Origin: Microvirga roseola
GTDB lineage: Bacteria > Pseudomonadota > Alphaproteobacteria > Rhizobiales > Beijerinckiaceae
Direction of reading: 5' to 3'
Assembly: GCF_020866965.1 (NCBI RefSeq)
Contig: NZ_JAJATX010000030.1
Coordinates: 1-33,458, forward strand
Length of the DNA stretch: 33,458 nucleotides
Shown here: one piece after another, positions 23,770 to 33,458 of the stretch
Layout of the letters: every line of letters starts with the position of its first letter
Position numbering within the stretch: position 1 is the first letter of the stretch
Position numbers and translations under genes: made by a program
The notes under the pieces: model-generated
Seen by the model: the letters and a program-made list of their open reading frames with translations, nothing else
What the model was told of the DNA's origin: nothing
Databases searched by the model: none

Positions 23770-25038
23770 TTAGGCGCTGGCGCTTGCCGTCTGATCGTTG
23801 CGGTCGCCGTGGATGAAGAGCGGCTTGGCCTTGCCCTCCACCACCTCGGGGCCGATGACCACCTGCTCGACGGAATCGAGGCCGGGCAGGTCGTACATAG
23901 TCTCCAGCAGAATGCCTTCCATGATGGAGCGCAGGCCGCGGGCGCCGGTTTTCCGCTCGATCGCCTTGCGGGCGATCATGGACAGGGCCTCCTCCTGGAA
24001 GGTCAGGGCCACGTTCTCCATCTCGAAGAGGCGCTGGTACTGCTTGACCAGGGCGTTCTTCGGCTCCTGGAGGATCTTCTTCAGGGCATCCTCGTCCAGA
24101 TCCTCGAGCGTCGCCAAAACAGGCAGACGGCCCACGAATTCGGGGATAAGGCCGAACTTCAGCAGATCCTCGGGCTCGACCTCACGGAAGATCTCGCCCG
24201 TCCGGCGGTCGTCAGGGGAGCTGACGGAGGCGCCGAAGCCGATGGAAGTGCCCTTGCCGCGCCCGGCGATGATCCGCTCGAGGCCCGCAAAGGCGCCGCC
24301 GCAGATGAAGAGGATGTTCGTGGTGTCCACCTGCAGGAACTCCTGCTGGGGATGCTTCCGGCCGCCCTGGGGCGGGACGGAGGCCACGGTGCCCTCCATA
24401 ATCTTCAGAAGCGCCTGCTGGACGCCCTCGCCCGACACGTCGCGGGTGATCGACGGATTGTCCGACTTGCGGGAGATCTTATCGATCTCGTCGATATAGA
24501 CGATGCCGCGCTGCGCCCGCTCGACATTGTAGTCGGAGGCCTGGAGCAGCTTGAGGATGATGTTCTCCACGTCCTCGCCCACATAGCCCGCCTCGGTGAG
24601 GGTCGTGGCGTCGGCCATGGTGAAGGGCACGTCCAGGATCCGGGCCAGCGTCTGCGCAAGCAGGGTCTTGCCCGAGCCGGTGGGCCCGATCAGCAGGATG
24701 TTGGACTTGGCCAGCTCGACGTCGTTATGCTTCGTCGCATGGGCCAGGCGCTTGTAATGGTTGTGGACCGCCACCGAGAGCACCTTCTTGGCGTGCTCCT
24801 GGCCGATCACGTAGTCGTCAAGTACGCGGCTGATTTCCTTGGGGGTCGGGACCCCGTCGCGGGACTTCACGAGAGACGATTTCGACTCCTCGCGGATGAT
24901 GTCCATGCAGAGCTCGACGCATTCATCGCAGATGAAAACCGTCGGGCCAGCGATCAGCTTACGAACCTCATGCTGGCTCTTGCCGCAGAAGGAGCAGTAC
25001 AGCGTGCTCTTGGAGTCGTTGCCGCCAGCCTTGGTCAT
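23770..25038 (-). CDS. clpX: ATP-dependent Clp protease ATP-binding subunit ClpX
   Basis: A 422-residue AAA+ unfoldase. The N-terminal C4 zinc domain has C15, C18, C37 and C40 (YCSFCGKS..., FICDECVE). Walker A GPTGSGKT, pore loop GYVGED, Walker [10 protein letters not shown] and sensor-2 KTGARGLRS follow. It unfolds tagged substrates and feeds them to ClpP; in alphaproteobacteria it is central to cell-cycle proteolysis. GGAG before the ATG at 25038 supports that start over the longer open frame. It lies 223 bp after clpP, so it may have its own promoter there. Confidence 0.97.
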   Translation of the reverse strand: MTKAGGNDSKSTLYCSFCGKSQHEVRKLIAGPTVFICDECVELCMDIIREESKSSLVKSRDGVPTPKEISRVLDDYVIGQEHAKKVLSVAVHNHYKRLAHATKHNDVELAKSNILLIGPTGSGKTLLAQTLARILDVPFTMADATTLTEAGYVGEDVENIILKLLQASDYNVERAQRGIVYIDEIDKISRKSDNPSITRDVSGEGVQQALLKIMEGTVASVPPQGGRKHPQQEFLQVDTTNILFICGGAFAGLERIIAGRGKGTSIGFGASVSSPDDRRTGEIFREVEPEDLLKFGLIPEFVGRLPVLATLEDLDEDALKKILQEPKNALVKQYQRLFEMENVALTFQEEALSMIARKAIERKTGARGLRSIMEGILLETMYDLPGLDSVEQVVIGPEVVEGKAKPLFIHGDRNDQTASASA

Positions 25039-25261
25039 TATCACATCTCCAATCCGTGCCTGGGCCGACCCCTGCCGGCCCCGCACTCCTTAAGTTATGA
25101 GCGCCGGAGCTAATGAAAGGTTCCGACGCCAAGAATTTGAACGCAAATTGCCTCGCCTCCCGAATCCATATGCAATCACGCCGAAGGCGCGTGATCAACA
25201 GAAACGGGATAACACGCCAATTGGACGCACCCGGGAGGAATTTGTCCCCAGCTTTTCCGGG

Positions 25262-25894
25262 TTAGGTCGGGGTCGCAGCCGGCTCGGGGCGCTTCTCAAT
25301 GACCTGGTCGATGAGACCGAACTCCAGAGCGGCCTGGGCCGTCATGAAGTTATCGCGCTCGAGCGCCCGCTCGATCTCCTCGTAGTTCCGGCCGGTATGG
25401 CCGACATAGATCTCGTTGAGCCGGCGCTTGAGGGCTTCGCTCTCGCGGGCGTGGATCATGATATCGGTCACCTGGCCCTGATAGCCGCCCGAGGGCTGGT
25501 GAACCATGATGCGGGCGTTGGGGAGGGCGAAGCGCATCCCCTTCTCGCCGGCCGTCAGAAGCAGGGAGCCCATCGAGGCCGCCTGTCCGACGCAGAGGGT
25601 CGAAACCGGGCAGCGGATGAACTGCATCGTGTCGTAGATCGACAGGCCGGAGGTCACCACGCCGCCCGGCGAGTTGATGTAGAAGGAGATTTCCTTCTTC
25701 GGGTTCTCGGCTTCGAGGAACAGGAGCTGTGCCACGATCAGCGAGGCCGAATAATCCTCTACCGGACCGGTGAGGAAGATAATCCGTTCGCGCAGGAGGC
25801 GCGAATAGATGTCGAAGGCACGCTCACCGCGATTTGATTGCTCGACCACCATCGGGACGAGCGTGCTGTTATAGAGCTCTACCGGATCTCTCAT
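25262..25894 (-). CDS. clpP: ATP-dependent Clp protease proteolytic subunit
   Basis: A 210-residue serine protease. The catalytic triad is S107 (GQAASMGS), H132 (IMVHQPSGG) and D181 (ERDNFM). INSPGG forms the oxyanion region. It assembles as a double heptamer with ClpX or ClpA caps. The N-terminal piece before IYSRLL is the short propeptide and axial loop. It lies 78 bp after tig and before clpX in the conserved order. Confidence 0.97.
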   Translation of the reverse strand: MRDPVELYNSTLVPMVVEQSNRGERAFDIYSRLLRERIIFLTGPVEDYSASLIVAQLLFLEAENPKKEISFYINSPGGVVTSGLSIYDTMQFIRCPVSTLCVGQAASMGSLLLTAGEKGMRFALPNARIMVHQPSGGYQGQVTDIMIHARESEALKRRLNEIYVGHTGRNYEEIERALERDNFMTAQAALEFGLIDQVIEKRPEPAATPT

Positions 25895-25972
25895 CGTCTC
25901 ACTGCTCCAAAGTCGGGCGCGCCCCCGCGCGGCCGTCCAAATGATGCAAGCAGCGAGGCGCCTGAACCGGCG

Positions 25973-27379
25973 TTACTCGCCCTTGCTGGCTTTCTTTCCG
26001 CCCTTGGCCTTCGCGGCCTTCGGCTCGGAATCGGTCTCCTCGGCCTCATCGTCGCTGAAGAGGGCTTCCTTGGAAACCGACTCTTCGACGACCTTCACCT
26101 GAGACAGGATCTGGTCGACGACCTTTTCCTCGAACAGGGGAGCCCGGATTTCAGCGAGAGCCTGCGGGTTCTTCTGGTAGAACTCCCAGACCTGCCGTTC
26201 CTGGCCGGGATACTGACGGACCCGCTCGATGAGAGCCTGGGTGACTTCATCGTCGGAAATCTTGATATCGGACTTCTCACCGATCTGCGCAAGGACCAAA
26301 CCGAGACGCACGCGACGCTCGGCGATCCTGCGGTATTCGGCCTTGGCCTCTTCCTCGGTCGTGCCCTCGTCCTCGAAGGTGCGGTTGTTCGAGCGCATGT
26401 CGCCCTCAACCTGCGCCCACACGGCCGAGAATTCCTGCTCGACGAGGCTCGGAGGCAGCTCGAAGCTGTACTTGGCGTCCAGCGAATCGAGAAGATCCTT
26501 CTTCACCTTGCGGCGGGACTGCGCGTCGAAGTCGCGCTTGATGGCGTCGCGGATGGCGTCCTTGAGCTTGTCCAGGGACTCCATGCCGAAGTTCTTGGCC
26601 ATCTCGTCGTCGATCTTCAGCTCACCGGGAGCCTCGACCTCCTTCACGGTCACATCGAACTCGGCGTCCTTGCCGGCGAGGTGATCCGCCAGGTAGTTCT
26701 CCGGGAACTTGACCTTCACGAGCTTGGTGTCGCCGGCCTTCAGGCCGACGAGCTGGTCCTCGAAGCCCGGAATGAAGGTGTTGGAGCCGAGCTCCACACG
26801 GATGTCCGTGCCCTTGCCGCCCTCGAACTCGGTGCCGTCGATGCGGCCCACGAAGTCCACGACCACCCGGTCGCCCTCGGCCGCCGCGCCGTCCTTCGGC
26901 TCGAAGGAGCGGTTCTGCTTGGCCATGCGCTCGAGCGACTCATTAACCTCGGCGTCGGAGACCTCGGCGACGGGCTTCTTGACCGTCACGTCGGAGATGT
27001 CGGCGAGCTCGAAATTCGGCAGGACCTCGAGGGCCACGGTGAAGGCCAGATCGCCCTTGGCGTCCATAGCCTTCTCGACCTCGTCCTTGCTCTCCGGAAA
27101 CTGGATCTGCGGCTCGTTGGCGAGCTTCAGGTCGTTGTCCTCGACGATCTTGCGGTTTGCCTCGTTGACGGCGTTCTGGACCACATCGGCCATCACCGAA
27201 CGGCCATAGACCCGGCGCAGGTGACCGACCGGCACCTTGCCCGGGCGAAAGCCGTTGAGCCGCACGCGGTCCTTCAGGGTCGCCAGTTCGTCGTTCAGGC
27301 GCTGCTCCAACTCGGTGGCCGGGAGCACGACCTTGAACTCTCGCTTCAAGCCTTGGGACAGTGTTTCCGTCACCTGCAT
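25973..27379 (-). CDS. tig: Trigger factor (ribosome-associated chaperone)
   Basis: A 468-residue chaperone and peptidyl-prolyl isomerase. The ribosome-binding domain carries GFRPGKVP (about 44-51), the signature loop that contacts protein L23. The FKBP-like domain starts at about 155 ([21 protein letters not shown], split: [11 protein letters not shown] and GTEFEGG). The long helical C-terminal domain forms the cradle arms and ends in a lysine/alanine-rich tail ([13 protein letters not shown]). An ATG at 27397 would add six residues; MQVTETL at 27379 is the usual N-terminus. It is first in the tig-clpP-clpX set and lies just after tRNA-Leu on the same strand. Confidence 0.96.
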   Translation of the reverse strand: MQVTETLSQGLKREFKVVLPATELEQRLNDELATLKDRVRLNGFRPGKVPVGHLRRVYGRSVMADVVQNAVNEANRKIVEDNDLKLANEPQIQFPESKDEVEKAMDAKGDLAFTVALEVLPNFELADISDVTVKKPVAEVSDAEVNESLERMAKQNRSFEPKDGAAAEGDRVVVDFVGRIDGTEFEGGKGTDIRVELGSNTFIPGFEDQLVGLKAGDTKLVKVKFPENYLADHLAGKDAEFDVTVKEVEAPGELKIDDEMAKNFGMESLDKLKDAIRDAIKRDFDAQSRRKVKKDLLDSLDAKYSFELPPSLVEQEFSAVWAQVEGDMRSNNRTFEDEGTTEEEAKAEYRRIAERRVRLGLVLAQIGEKSDIKISDDEVTQALIERVRQYPGQERQVWEFYQKNPQALAEIRAPLFEEKVVDQILSQVKVVEESVSKEALFSDDEAEETDSEPKAAKAKGGKKASKGE

Positions 27380-27492
27380 AGTATTCTTCGCCTTCATTCA
27401 CTCGAGAAATCTGATGTCCGGCTCCGGCCGATGCGGCATGATTGCCGTCAACCAGGCCGCAAGGAGCCTCCGGATAGCCAACCCTGACGGAT

Positions 27493-27577
27493 TGGTGCGG
27501 GCGGAGGGACTCGAACCCCCACAACTTTCGTCGCTGGAACCTAAATCCAGTGCGTCTACCAATTCCGCCACGCCCGC
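27493..27577 (-). tRNA. tRNA-Leu (UAG)
   Basis: An 85-nt class II tRNA: GCGGGCG acceptor stem, D arm with GGTAGACGC, anticodon stem CTGGA/TCCAG with loop TTTAGGT (anticodon TAG), a long variable arm (CGACGAAAGTTG), T loop TTCGAGT, encoded CCA. Confidence 0.95.
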
Positions 27578-27749
27578 GCAGAAGTAGCGCGCGCAAGCGC
27601 GCCCCCGTCCAGGACGCGGCTCTATAGCACGGCTGGCGCAAGGTGCATCAAAAAAGTTCGCGTGCGCCAATATGGCAACCAAACTTGGCGGTTCGCGTTC
27701 AAGGCTGTACCCGAACGACCATCTTTCCGCGCCAGCACGAGCCCGTTCC

Positions 27750-29096
27750 ATGATCACCCGCCGCGCCGCCGTCGCCGGCCTCGCTACGACCCTCACCGGT
27801 CTCCCGCGTGCAGGGTGGGCTCAGCCCTCACCGGCAGCTGCGGAACCCAGAACCCTGACCGCCAGGCCAAGTCCGATGAGACTGCGGCCCGATGCGACCG
27901 CCGAGGCGGAGGTCTGGACCTTCGACGGGGTATTGGGTCCCGTCCTGCGCATCAGGCATGGGGAGGAGCTGCGCCTCGCCCTCGCTAATGAGACCGCCCT
28001 GCCCCTTTCCCTGCACTTTCAGGGAGTTCATGGACCAAACGCCATGGATGGCGTCGGCGGCTTCACCCAAAAACCCGTCCTCCCCGGCGAACGCTTCGGA
28101 TACCGCTTCACACCGCCGGATTCCGGGACATTCCTGGTCCGACCCTGCGTTCTGGGCGGCAGCGCAGAGCCGATGGAGCGCGGCCTCTCGGCCCTCCTCA
28201 TCGTCGAGGAGACGGAGCCGCCGCCGGCGGACCAGGACGTAGCCGTGCTGGTGGATGACTGGCTGCTCAAGGAGGACGGCTCCCTTGCGTCCTTTGAGCC
28301 CTCCTCGGAGGCGGCTCCTGCGGGCAGGCTCGGAAGCTGGCTCAGCGTCAACGGCCAATCCGCACCGCAGCGGGTGGAGGCTCGCCCCGGCGGCCGCGTA
28401 CGATTACGGCTCGCGAATGCCTGCAATGCCCGGTCCATGCGCCTGCGCCTCGACGGACTCAAGGCCTCCGTCATCGCCGTCGACGGGCAGCCGGCCGGAA
28501 GCTTCGAACCGTTTCAGGCCTCCCTGCCCTTTGCGCCCGGCAGCCGCTACGACGTCCTCCTCGACCTGCCCTCCGAGGCTGGCGCGAAAGGCGCGGTCAT
28601 GGCCCTGATCGGCGAGGGCTTGCCCCTGGTCGAGATCGTCGCTTCGGGCGACAGACACCCCGCCCTGCCCGCTGTCGCCCGGCTCTCACCGAACCCGAGA
28701 TTGCCCGAGGTCATCCGCCTCCAGGACGCGACCCGAAAGGACGTCGTCATCACGGGCGATCCACGAGAGCCGAATGTCCCATGGGCGATCAATGGAGCGC
28801 CTGGAAGCCCCTCGGCTTCGCCCCTGATCCGCGTGAAGCGCGGGTGCCCCATCGTGCTGGCGCTCACGAATCGGACGCCGCTCACACAGGTGATGCACCT
28901 TCACGGTCACGCCTTCCGGCTTCTGCATCCCCTCGACGACGGCTGGGAACCCTACTTCCTCGACACCGTGCAGGTAGGAGAGAACAGGACCGTTCGGATC
29001 GCCTTCGTCGCGGACAATCCCGGCCGATGGCTCCTCGCCTCAACCATCATGGAACGGTTCGACACGGGTCTTTGGACCTGGATCGAGGTCAGCTGA
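27750..29096 (+). CDS. Multicopper-oxidase-fold Tat protein lacking copper ligands (FtsP/SufI-like)
   Basis: A 448-residue exported protein. A twin-arginine signal (ITRRAAVAGLA, cleavage near GWAQ) is followed by three cupredoxin domains. The copper sites are mostly lost. The first motif HWHG reads HFQG (SLHFQGVHGPNAMDGV) and the second YHPH reads VRPC. The third keeps MHLHGH but lacks the preceding His. The fourth HCHxxEH reads ASTIMERF, so the type 1 cysteine is gone. A structural or binding role is thus more likely than oxidase activity. E. coli FtsP (SufI), a Tat-exported division protein, is a known copper-free member of the fold. The frame is open to 27672, but ATG 27750 gives the proper signal peptide. 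The gene overlaps the converging repair-enzyme gene by 8 bp at the 3' ends. Confidence 0.8.
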   Translation: MITRRAAVAGLATTLTGLPRAGWAQPSPAAAEPRTLTARPSPMRLRPDATAEAEVWTFDGVLGPVLRIRHGEELRLALANETALPLSLHFQGVHGPNAMDGVGGFTQKPVLPGERFGYRFTPPDSGTFLVRPCVLGGSAEPMERGLSALLIVEETEPPPADQDVAVLVDDWLLKEDGSLASFEPSSEAAPAGRLGSWLSVNGQSAPQRVEARPGGRVRLRLANACNARSMRLRLDGLKASVIAVDGQPAGSFEPFQASLPFAPGSRYDVLLDLPSEAGAKGAVMALIGEGLPLVEIVASGDRHPALPAVARLSPNPRLPEVIRLQDATRKDVVITGDPREPNVPWAINGAPGSPSASPLIRVKRGCPIVLALTNRTPLTQVMHLHGHAFRLLHPLDDGWEPYFLDTVQVGENRTVRIAFVADNPGRWLLASTIMERFDTGLWTWIEVS

Positions 29097-30576
29097 GCAG
29101 CCTCCGCAGGATGCCCGGTAGGAGATCGGCCAAGTCTTCGGCGATGAGGCCGGGCCCGAAGCTCGCCCCCGACTCCGCATGGATCCAGACGCCCGCACAG
29201 GCGGCCTCGAAAGCAGGCAGATTCTGGGCCATGAGGCCTGCGATGATCCCGCAGAGGGTGTCGCCCGAACCGGCTGTTGCGAGATAGGGCGTCCCGTTTT
29301 CGTTGATGGCCGCCCGGCCGTCGGGAGCCGCGATTACAGTGTCCGAGCCTTTGAGCACGATCACCGCTCCTGTGTAGAATGCGGCGCGGCGCGCCCTGTC
29401 GATTTTCGAAGGCGGATCAAGGATGTCCGGATGGTCCTTGAACAGGCGGGCGAACTCTCCGCCATGGGGCGTGAGAACCGTGGGCGCGTTCTGGAAGGCC
29501 TGATGCAGTTCGGTCGCCATTCCCTCGAAGGACGTGAGCGCATCCGCATCGAGCACGAGGCTGCGCCGGGCCTGCGCGGCCACGGCCACCATGGCGCGGG
29601 TCTCCGAATGAACTCCGAGCGCGGGGCCGAGCACCAGGGAGTTGAAGCGCTCGTCCTTGAGTATGTGGTGCAGCCCCTCGGGCCCGTCGCATCCGCGCAG
29701 CATGATTGCGGTGAGGTGGGCCGCATTGACGCCCAGCGCCTCCGGAGGCGAGGCGACCGTCACGAGGCCGGAGCCGATCCTGAGGGCAGCCCGGGCTGCG
29801 AGCCGCGCCGCACCCGTCCGCGTCGCTCCACCCGACGCGACCAGGGTGTGCCCACGGTCATATTTGTGGGAGGCGAGATTGGGCCGAGGGAGGTCATGTT
29901 GCCAAAGGGCCGGCGCATTCGCGAAGAGCCTCCCGCCGCAGGCCTCCAGAATGTCCCGGCTGATCCCGATACCCGCGACGTCGACCGCTCCGCTCATGGC
30001 CCGCCCAGGCATCAGGAGGTGGCAGGGCTTGCGCGCGGCGAAGGTGACCGTGCGGGTGGTCTTGACGGCAAGCCCCCTCACCTCGCCCGTGCCGCCGTCG
30101 ATGCCCGACGGGAGGTCGACCGCGAGAACCGGCCTGCCCGACGCATTCATGCGCTCCACTGTCAGCCGCGCCGCGCCATCGAGATCGCGGGCGAGTCCCG
30201 TGCCGAACAGGGCATCGATGATGAGATCGGCCTCTTGAAAGGGAGCATTCTCCACAGGACCGGTCTCGCCCGTCCAGTCCTCGGCGGCGGTGGCCGCATC
30301 CCCGGTCAGACGGTCCAGGGCGCCCAATAGCCCGAGCCTGACATGATAGCCCCGCTCGCTGAGAAGAGCGGCGGCGACGAACCCGTCCCCGCCGTTCTGT
30401 CCCGGTCCTGCCGCCACCAGGATCTGGCTGCCCGAAGCGACTAATTTTTCGGCACAATCCGCGACGGCGCGTCCTGCCCGCCGCATGAGTTCGATGCCCG
30501 GAACGCCGCCGGCGATGACTTCGGCATCGGCGCGCCTCATTTCGGCAGGGGTCAGGACCAGTTCAGGGGCTGTCAT
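29089..30576 (-). CDS. nnr: Bifunctional NAD(P)HX epimerase / ADP-dependent NAD(P)HX dehydratase
   Basis: A 495-residue metabolite-repair enzyme. The N-terminal YjeF_N epimerase domain (about 1-220) has GPGQNGGDGFVAA and VDLPSGIDGGTGE. The C-terminal ribokinase-like dehydratase domain (about 230-495) has YDRGHTLVASGG, LTPHGGEFARL and AGSGDTLCGIIAG. It converts damaged hydrated NADH and NADPH back to usable cofactors. The fusion of both domains is the normal bacterial form and its length is normal. It is divergent from glnB and tail-to-tail with the multicopper-oxidase-like gene. Confidence 0.94.
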   Translation of the reverse strand: MTAPELVLTPAEMRRADAEVIAGGVPGIELMRRAGRAVADCAEKLVASGSQILVAAGPGQNGGDGFVAAALLSERGYHVRLGLLGALDRLTGDAATAAEDWTGETGPVENAPFQEADLIIDALFGTGLARDLDGAARLTVERMNASGRPVLAVDLPSGIDGGTGEVRGLAVKTTRTVTFAARKPCHLLMPGRAMSGAVDVAGIGISRDILEACGGRLFANAPALWQHDLPRPNLASHKYDRGHTLVASGGATRTGAARLAARAALRIGSGLVTVASPPEALGVNAAHLTAIMLRGCDGPEGLHHILKDERFNSLVLGPALGVHSETRAMVAVAAQARRSLVLDADALTSFEGMATELHQAFQNAPTVLTPHGGEFARLFKDHPDILDPPSKIDRARRAAFYTGAVIVLKGSDTVIAAPDGRAAINENGTPYLATAGSGDTLCGIIAGLMAQNLPAFEAACAGVWIHAESGASFGPGLIAEDLADLLPGILRRLLS

Positions 30577-30687
30577 GGGGGCAGAATGGCCTCATTTTCG
30601 GGAATTGGCGACGATTTCCGCAACTGCACAAACTTTGATCATGTTATGCCCACGAACGGGGCAAAACCGCACGTTTTAAGGAGATGA

Positions 30688-31092
<405 letters not shown>

Positions 31093-31157
31093 GCTCGCCT
31101 TCTCCGACCAAGGCCTGAAGCCAAGGCAATCTCTCAAGGGCAGAAGAGGACTAGACC

Positions 31158-32567
31158 ATGCAGACCGCCAAGGATGTTCTCAAGGCGATCAAGGATACCG
31201 ACGTTCAGTACGTCGACTTCCGTTTCACGGATCCGCGCGGCAAGTGGCAGCACGTCACCTTCGACGTGTCCATGGTCGACGAGGACCTGTTCGCCGACGG
31301 CATCATGTTCGACGGTTCGTCCATCGCCGGCTGGAAGGCGATCAACGAATCCGACATGACCCTCATGCCCGACCCGACGACGGCCCAGATGGACCCGTTC
31401 TTCTCGGCATCGACCATGTCGATCAACTGCGACATTCTGGAGCCGGCCACCGGCGAGCCCTACAACCGCGACCCGCGCGGCATTGCCAAGAAGGCCGAAG
31501 CCTTCCTCAAGTCCACCGGCATCGCCGACACCGTCTATGTAGGCCCCGAGGCCGAGTTCTTCGTGTTCGACGACGTCCGGTTCTCGGCCGATCCCTACAA
31601 CACCGGCTTCAAGCTCGACGCCTCGGAACTACCGATCAATGGCGACACGGCTTACGAGGGCGGCAACCTCGGCCACCGCATCCAGACGAAGGGCGGCTAT
31701 TTCCCGGTTCCTCCGCTGGATTCCGCGCAGGACATGCGCAGCGAAATGCTTGCCGCCATGAAGGCCATGGGCGTGACGGTCGAGAAGCACCACCACGAGG
31801 TGGCTTCCGCCCAGCACGAGCTCGGAACGAAGTTCAACACCCTCGTGCGCACCGCCGACGAGATGCAGATCTACAAGTATTGCATCCACAACGTCGCCCA
31901 GTCCTACGGCAAGACGGCCACCTTCATGCCGAAGCCGGTCTATGGCGACAACGGCTCGGGCATGCACGTGCACCAGTCCCTGTGGAAGGGCGGCAAGCCC
32001 CTCTTCGCCGGCAACAAGTATGCCGACCTCTCCCAGGAGTGCCTGTGGTACATCGGCGGCATCATCAAGCACGCAAAGGCGCTGAACGCCTTCACCAACC
32101 CGTCGACGAACTCCTACAAGCGTCTCGTCCCGGGCTACGAGGCTCCGGTTCTGCTGGCCTATTCGGCCCGTAACCGCTCCGCCTCCTGCCGCATTCCGTG
32201 GACGACCTCGCCGAAGGCCAAGCGCGTCGAGGTCCGCTTCCCGGATCCGACCGCCAATCCGTACCTCGCCTTCGCCGCGATGCTGATGGCCGGTCTCGAC
32301 GGCATCCTGAACAAGATCGATCCCGGCCAGGCGATGGACAAGGATCTCTATGATCTGCCGCCGCGCGAGCTGAAGAAGATCCCGACCGTCTGCGGCTCGC
32401 TCCGCGAAGCTCTCGCCAGTCTCGACAAGGACCGGGCGTTCCTCAAGGCTGGCGGCGTGTTCAACGACGACTTCATCGACAGCTACATCGAGCTGAAGAT
32501 GACCGAGGTCGCCCGCTTCGAGATGACTCCGCATCCGGTCGAGTTCCAGATGTACTATTCCTGCTAA
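31158..32567 (+). CDS. glnA: Glutamine synthetase type I
   Basis: A 469-residue GSI-beta enzyme that makes glutamine from glutamate, ammonia and ATP as a dodecamer. Motifs: FDGSSIAGW near the N-terminus, [11 protein letters not shown] (metal site), [16 protein letters not shown], the ATP region [17 protein letters not shown], and adenylylation site Y398 ([12 protein letters not shown]), so it is under GlnE control. AGAGGA precedes the ATG. Its TAA stop codon (32565-32567) doubles as the left target-site copy of the MITE-like element that follows, which pushes the terminator about 150 bp away from the gene. Confidence 0.97.
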   Translation: MQTAKDVLKAIKDTDVQYVDFRFTDPRGKWQHVTFDVSMVDEDLFADGIMFDGSSIAGWKAINESDMTLMPDPTTAQMDPFFSASTMSINCDILEPATGEPYNRDPRGIAKKAEAFLKSTGIADTVYVGPEAEFFVFDDVRFSADPYNTGFKLDASELPINGDTAYEGGNLGHRIQTKGGYFPVPPLDSAQDMRSEMLAAMKAMGVTVEKHHHEVASAQHELGTKFNTLVRTADEMQIYKYCIHNVAQSYGKTATFMPKPVYGDNGSGMHVHQSLWKGGKPLFAGNKYADLSQECLWYIGGIIKHAKALNAFTNPSTNSYKRLVPGYEAPVLLAYSARNRSASCRIPWTTSPKAKRVEVRFPDPTANPYLAFAAMLMAGLDGILNKIDPGQAMDKDLYDLPPRELKKIPTVCGSLREALASLDKDRAFLKAGGVFNDDFIDSYIELKMTEVARFEMTPHPVEFQMYYSC

Positions 32568-32665
32568 GAGCCCGTTTGAGAATTGCCCGATGGCACAACA
32601 TTTAGCGCACCGGATCGGCCGCTCTCCCTGCATGTTGGGGTAGGCGCCTATTTTCAAACGGGCAC
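32568..32665. mobile_element. 98-bp MITE-like element at the glnA stop codon
   Basis: Terminal inverted repeats of 34 bp with 23 matching positions. The outer core GCCCGTTTGA / TCAAACGGGC is perfect, and both arms end inside in CAACAT / ATGTTG. It is flanked by the 3-bp direct repeat TAA (32565-32567, the glnA stop, and 32666-32668). A TNA duplication is typical of some IS5-family transposases. No coding capacity, so it would be a non-autonomous derivative moved in trans. The RNA would fold into one long hairpin. Confidence 0.65.
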
Positions 32666-32717
32666 TAAGCGGGAACGAAGACTTTCCTCCCGGTTGCAGA
32701 ATTTGCAGCCCACTTCC

Positions 32718-32745
32718 GCCGGAGCTTTCGGGCTCCGGCTTTTTT
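32718..32745 (+). terminator. glnA operon terminator
   Basis: Stem GCCGGAGC (32718-32725) / GCTCCGGC (32732-32739), loop TTTCGG, T6 then ATTTT. Confidence 0.92.
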
Positions 32746-32874
32746 ATTTTAATTCAAGAGTTTAGGCATATTTGAGGACAATAAGCCGGCCAAGCTGGAA
32801 CGCCTTTCGAACCTCCCGCGTTGCCGCCCCGACGTGAAAGGGCTGGATACGAGACCCCCTTGAGGAGGTAAGTC

Positions 32875-33234
32875 ATGAAGAAGCTGATGATTGCGACCGC
32901 AACCCTCGGTCTGCTGGCCGCTGCTCCCGTGAGTGCCCAGACCTCGACAACGACCACCACGACGACGACCCAGGCCGAGACCACCGGCTCGATCACCATT
33001 GCTCCTGAGAAGCGCACGGTCATCCGCCAGCAGCTGGGCAGCACGGCGCCTGTTACCGTTCAGGAGGATGTCACCGTGGGCTGGACGGTTCCGCAGAACA
33101 TGGAGCTGCAGACAGTTCCGGAGACGGTCGTGTCCGAGGTCCCGAACGTGAAGGGCCACCGCTATTTCGTGCATGATGGAAACGTGGTGCTGGTCGACCC
33201 GCAGTCGCGCAAGGTCGTGACGATCATCGAGTAA
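32875..33234 (+). CDS. Exported DUF1236 protein with threonine tract
   Basis: A 119-residue protein. The signal peptide MKKLMIATATLGLLAAAPVSA is cleaved before QTS, and a run of threonines follows (TSTTTTTTTTQ). A DUF1236 domain comes next: APEKRTVIRQQL, VQEDVTVGWTVPQNMEL, VPETVVSEVPNVKGHRYFVHDG and VVLVDPQSRKVVTII. It is a shorter relative of the protein at 4632 and lacks the glycine zipper. GAGGAGG gives a strong ribosome binding site. Envelope location is likely; function unknown. Confidence 0.87.
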   Translation: MKKLMIATATLGLLAAAPVSAQTSTTTTTTTTQAETTGSITIAPEKRTVIRQQLGSTAPVTVQEDVTVGWTVPQNMELQTVPETVVSEVPNVKGHRYFVHDGNVVLVDPQSRKVVTIIE

Positions 33235-33258
33235 GCGACCAGTTCCTCTTTACGGGAA

Positions 33259-33285
33259 GCCGCCCCGGTCTCCGGGGCGGCTTTT
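33259..33285 (+). terminator. Terminator after the DUF1236 gene
   Basis: Stem GCCGCCCCGG (33259-33268) / CCGGGGCGGC (33272-33281), loop TCT, T4. Confidence 0.92.
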
Positions 33286-33305
33286 CGTTTCAGAACCGGC
33301 AAAAC

Positions 33306-33330
33306 AAAAAGGCCCGGGTTTCCCCGGGCC
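33306..33330 (-). terminator. Terminator of the outer-membrane protein gene
   Basis: On the minus strand GGCCCGGG-GAAA-CCCGGGCC (33330-33311) followed by T5. Confidence 0.92.
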
Positions 33331-33355
33331 TTCCCTGTCGCAGATGCGACGGATC

Positions 33356-33458
33356 TTAGTAGGTGCCGAACTTGAAGTTCAGGCCGGCGCGGACGAGGCC
33401 GAACTCGAGGTCGTTGTCGTAGCCGACAACGCCGAAACGGTCGTTGTCGCCGTCGAGG
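33356..33458 (-). CDS. Outer-membrane beta-barrel protein, C-terminal end (Omp25/31-like)
   Basis: Only the last 33 codons are in the window: alternating hydrophobic strands with FGVVGYDNDLEFGLVRAGLN and the ending NFKFGTY before TAA. Aromatic-rich last strands with VRAGLNxKF are typical of alphaproteobacterial Omp25/Omp31-type porin-like proteins. The ending has GTY after the usual final Phe. Family inferred from a short piece. Confidence 0.65.
   Translation of the reverse strand, partial: LDGDNDRFGVVGYDNDLEFGLVRAGLNFKFGTY

Overview
The window looks like a chromosomal segment of a GC-rich alphaproteobacterium of the Hyphomicrobiales, most likely in or near the Methylobacteriaceae (Microvirga-like). 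This rests on the tig-clpP-clpX-lon-hupB order, the glnB-glnA pair, small DUF1236 and BA14K-type exported proteins, an HWE-family sensor kinase with single-domain receivers, and an Omp25/31-like beta-barrel. The genus is an inference from gene content only.

Left part (1-7200): housekeeping and accessory genes. They are a GST cut by the window edge and carrying a 3' frameshift, a PaaI-type thioesterase, a CoA-binding protein, an O-acetylhomoserine sulfhydrylase with a palindrome inside its promoter, a ParA-like ATPase, a LysE exporter, a DUF1236 protein, heme A synthase and three small proteins.

Middle part (7300-13700): the most unusual region. A minus-strand operon once encoded, in order, a small secreted molybdopterin-domain oxidoreductase, a membrane sensor kinase and a REC-PAS-LuxR regulator. 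All three genes are broken: a frameshift in the signal peptide region; three different in-frame stops plus loss of the kinase G2 box; and a frameshift plus a 20-bp tandem duplication in the regulator. The regulator is also cut inside its DNA-binding domain by a 2.76-kb insert. The insert is less GC-rich, lies on the opposite strand, and carries receiver - HWE kinase - receiver. The two halves of the helix-turn-helix, 2.8 kb apart, rejoin in frame at a 7-bp direct repeat.

13700-20600: a BA14K-like protein, a small unknown gene with a hairpin-rich leader, an L,D-transpeptidase, an extensin-like protein, and an unknown 329-residue protein. A less GC-rich phosphoribosyltransferase-HAD fusion follows, flanked by a real and a decayed copy of the 3' end of the unknown gene. 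Two very small membrane proteins and tRNA-Pro and tRNA-Val genes complete this part.

20600-33458: the proteostasis block (hupB, lon, clpX, clpP, tig, all minus strand; lon has an RpoH-like promoter), tRNA-Leu, and a copper-ligand-free multicopper-oxidase-like Tat protein. Next are the NAD(P)HX repair enzyme and nitrogen control and assimilation (glnB, glnA). A 98-bp MITE-like element sits exactly on the glnA stop codon. The window ends with a second DUF1236 protein and the end of an outer-membrane protein gene.
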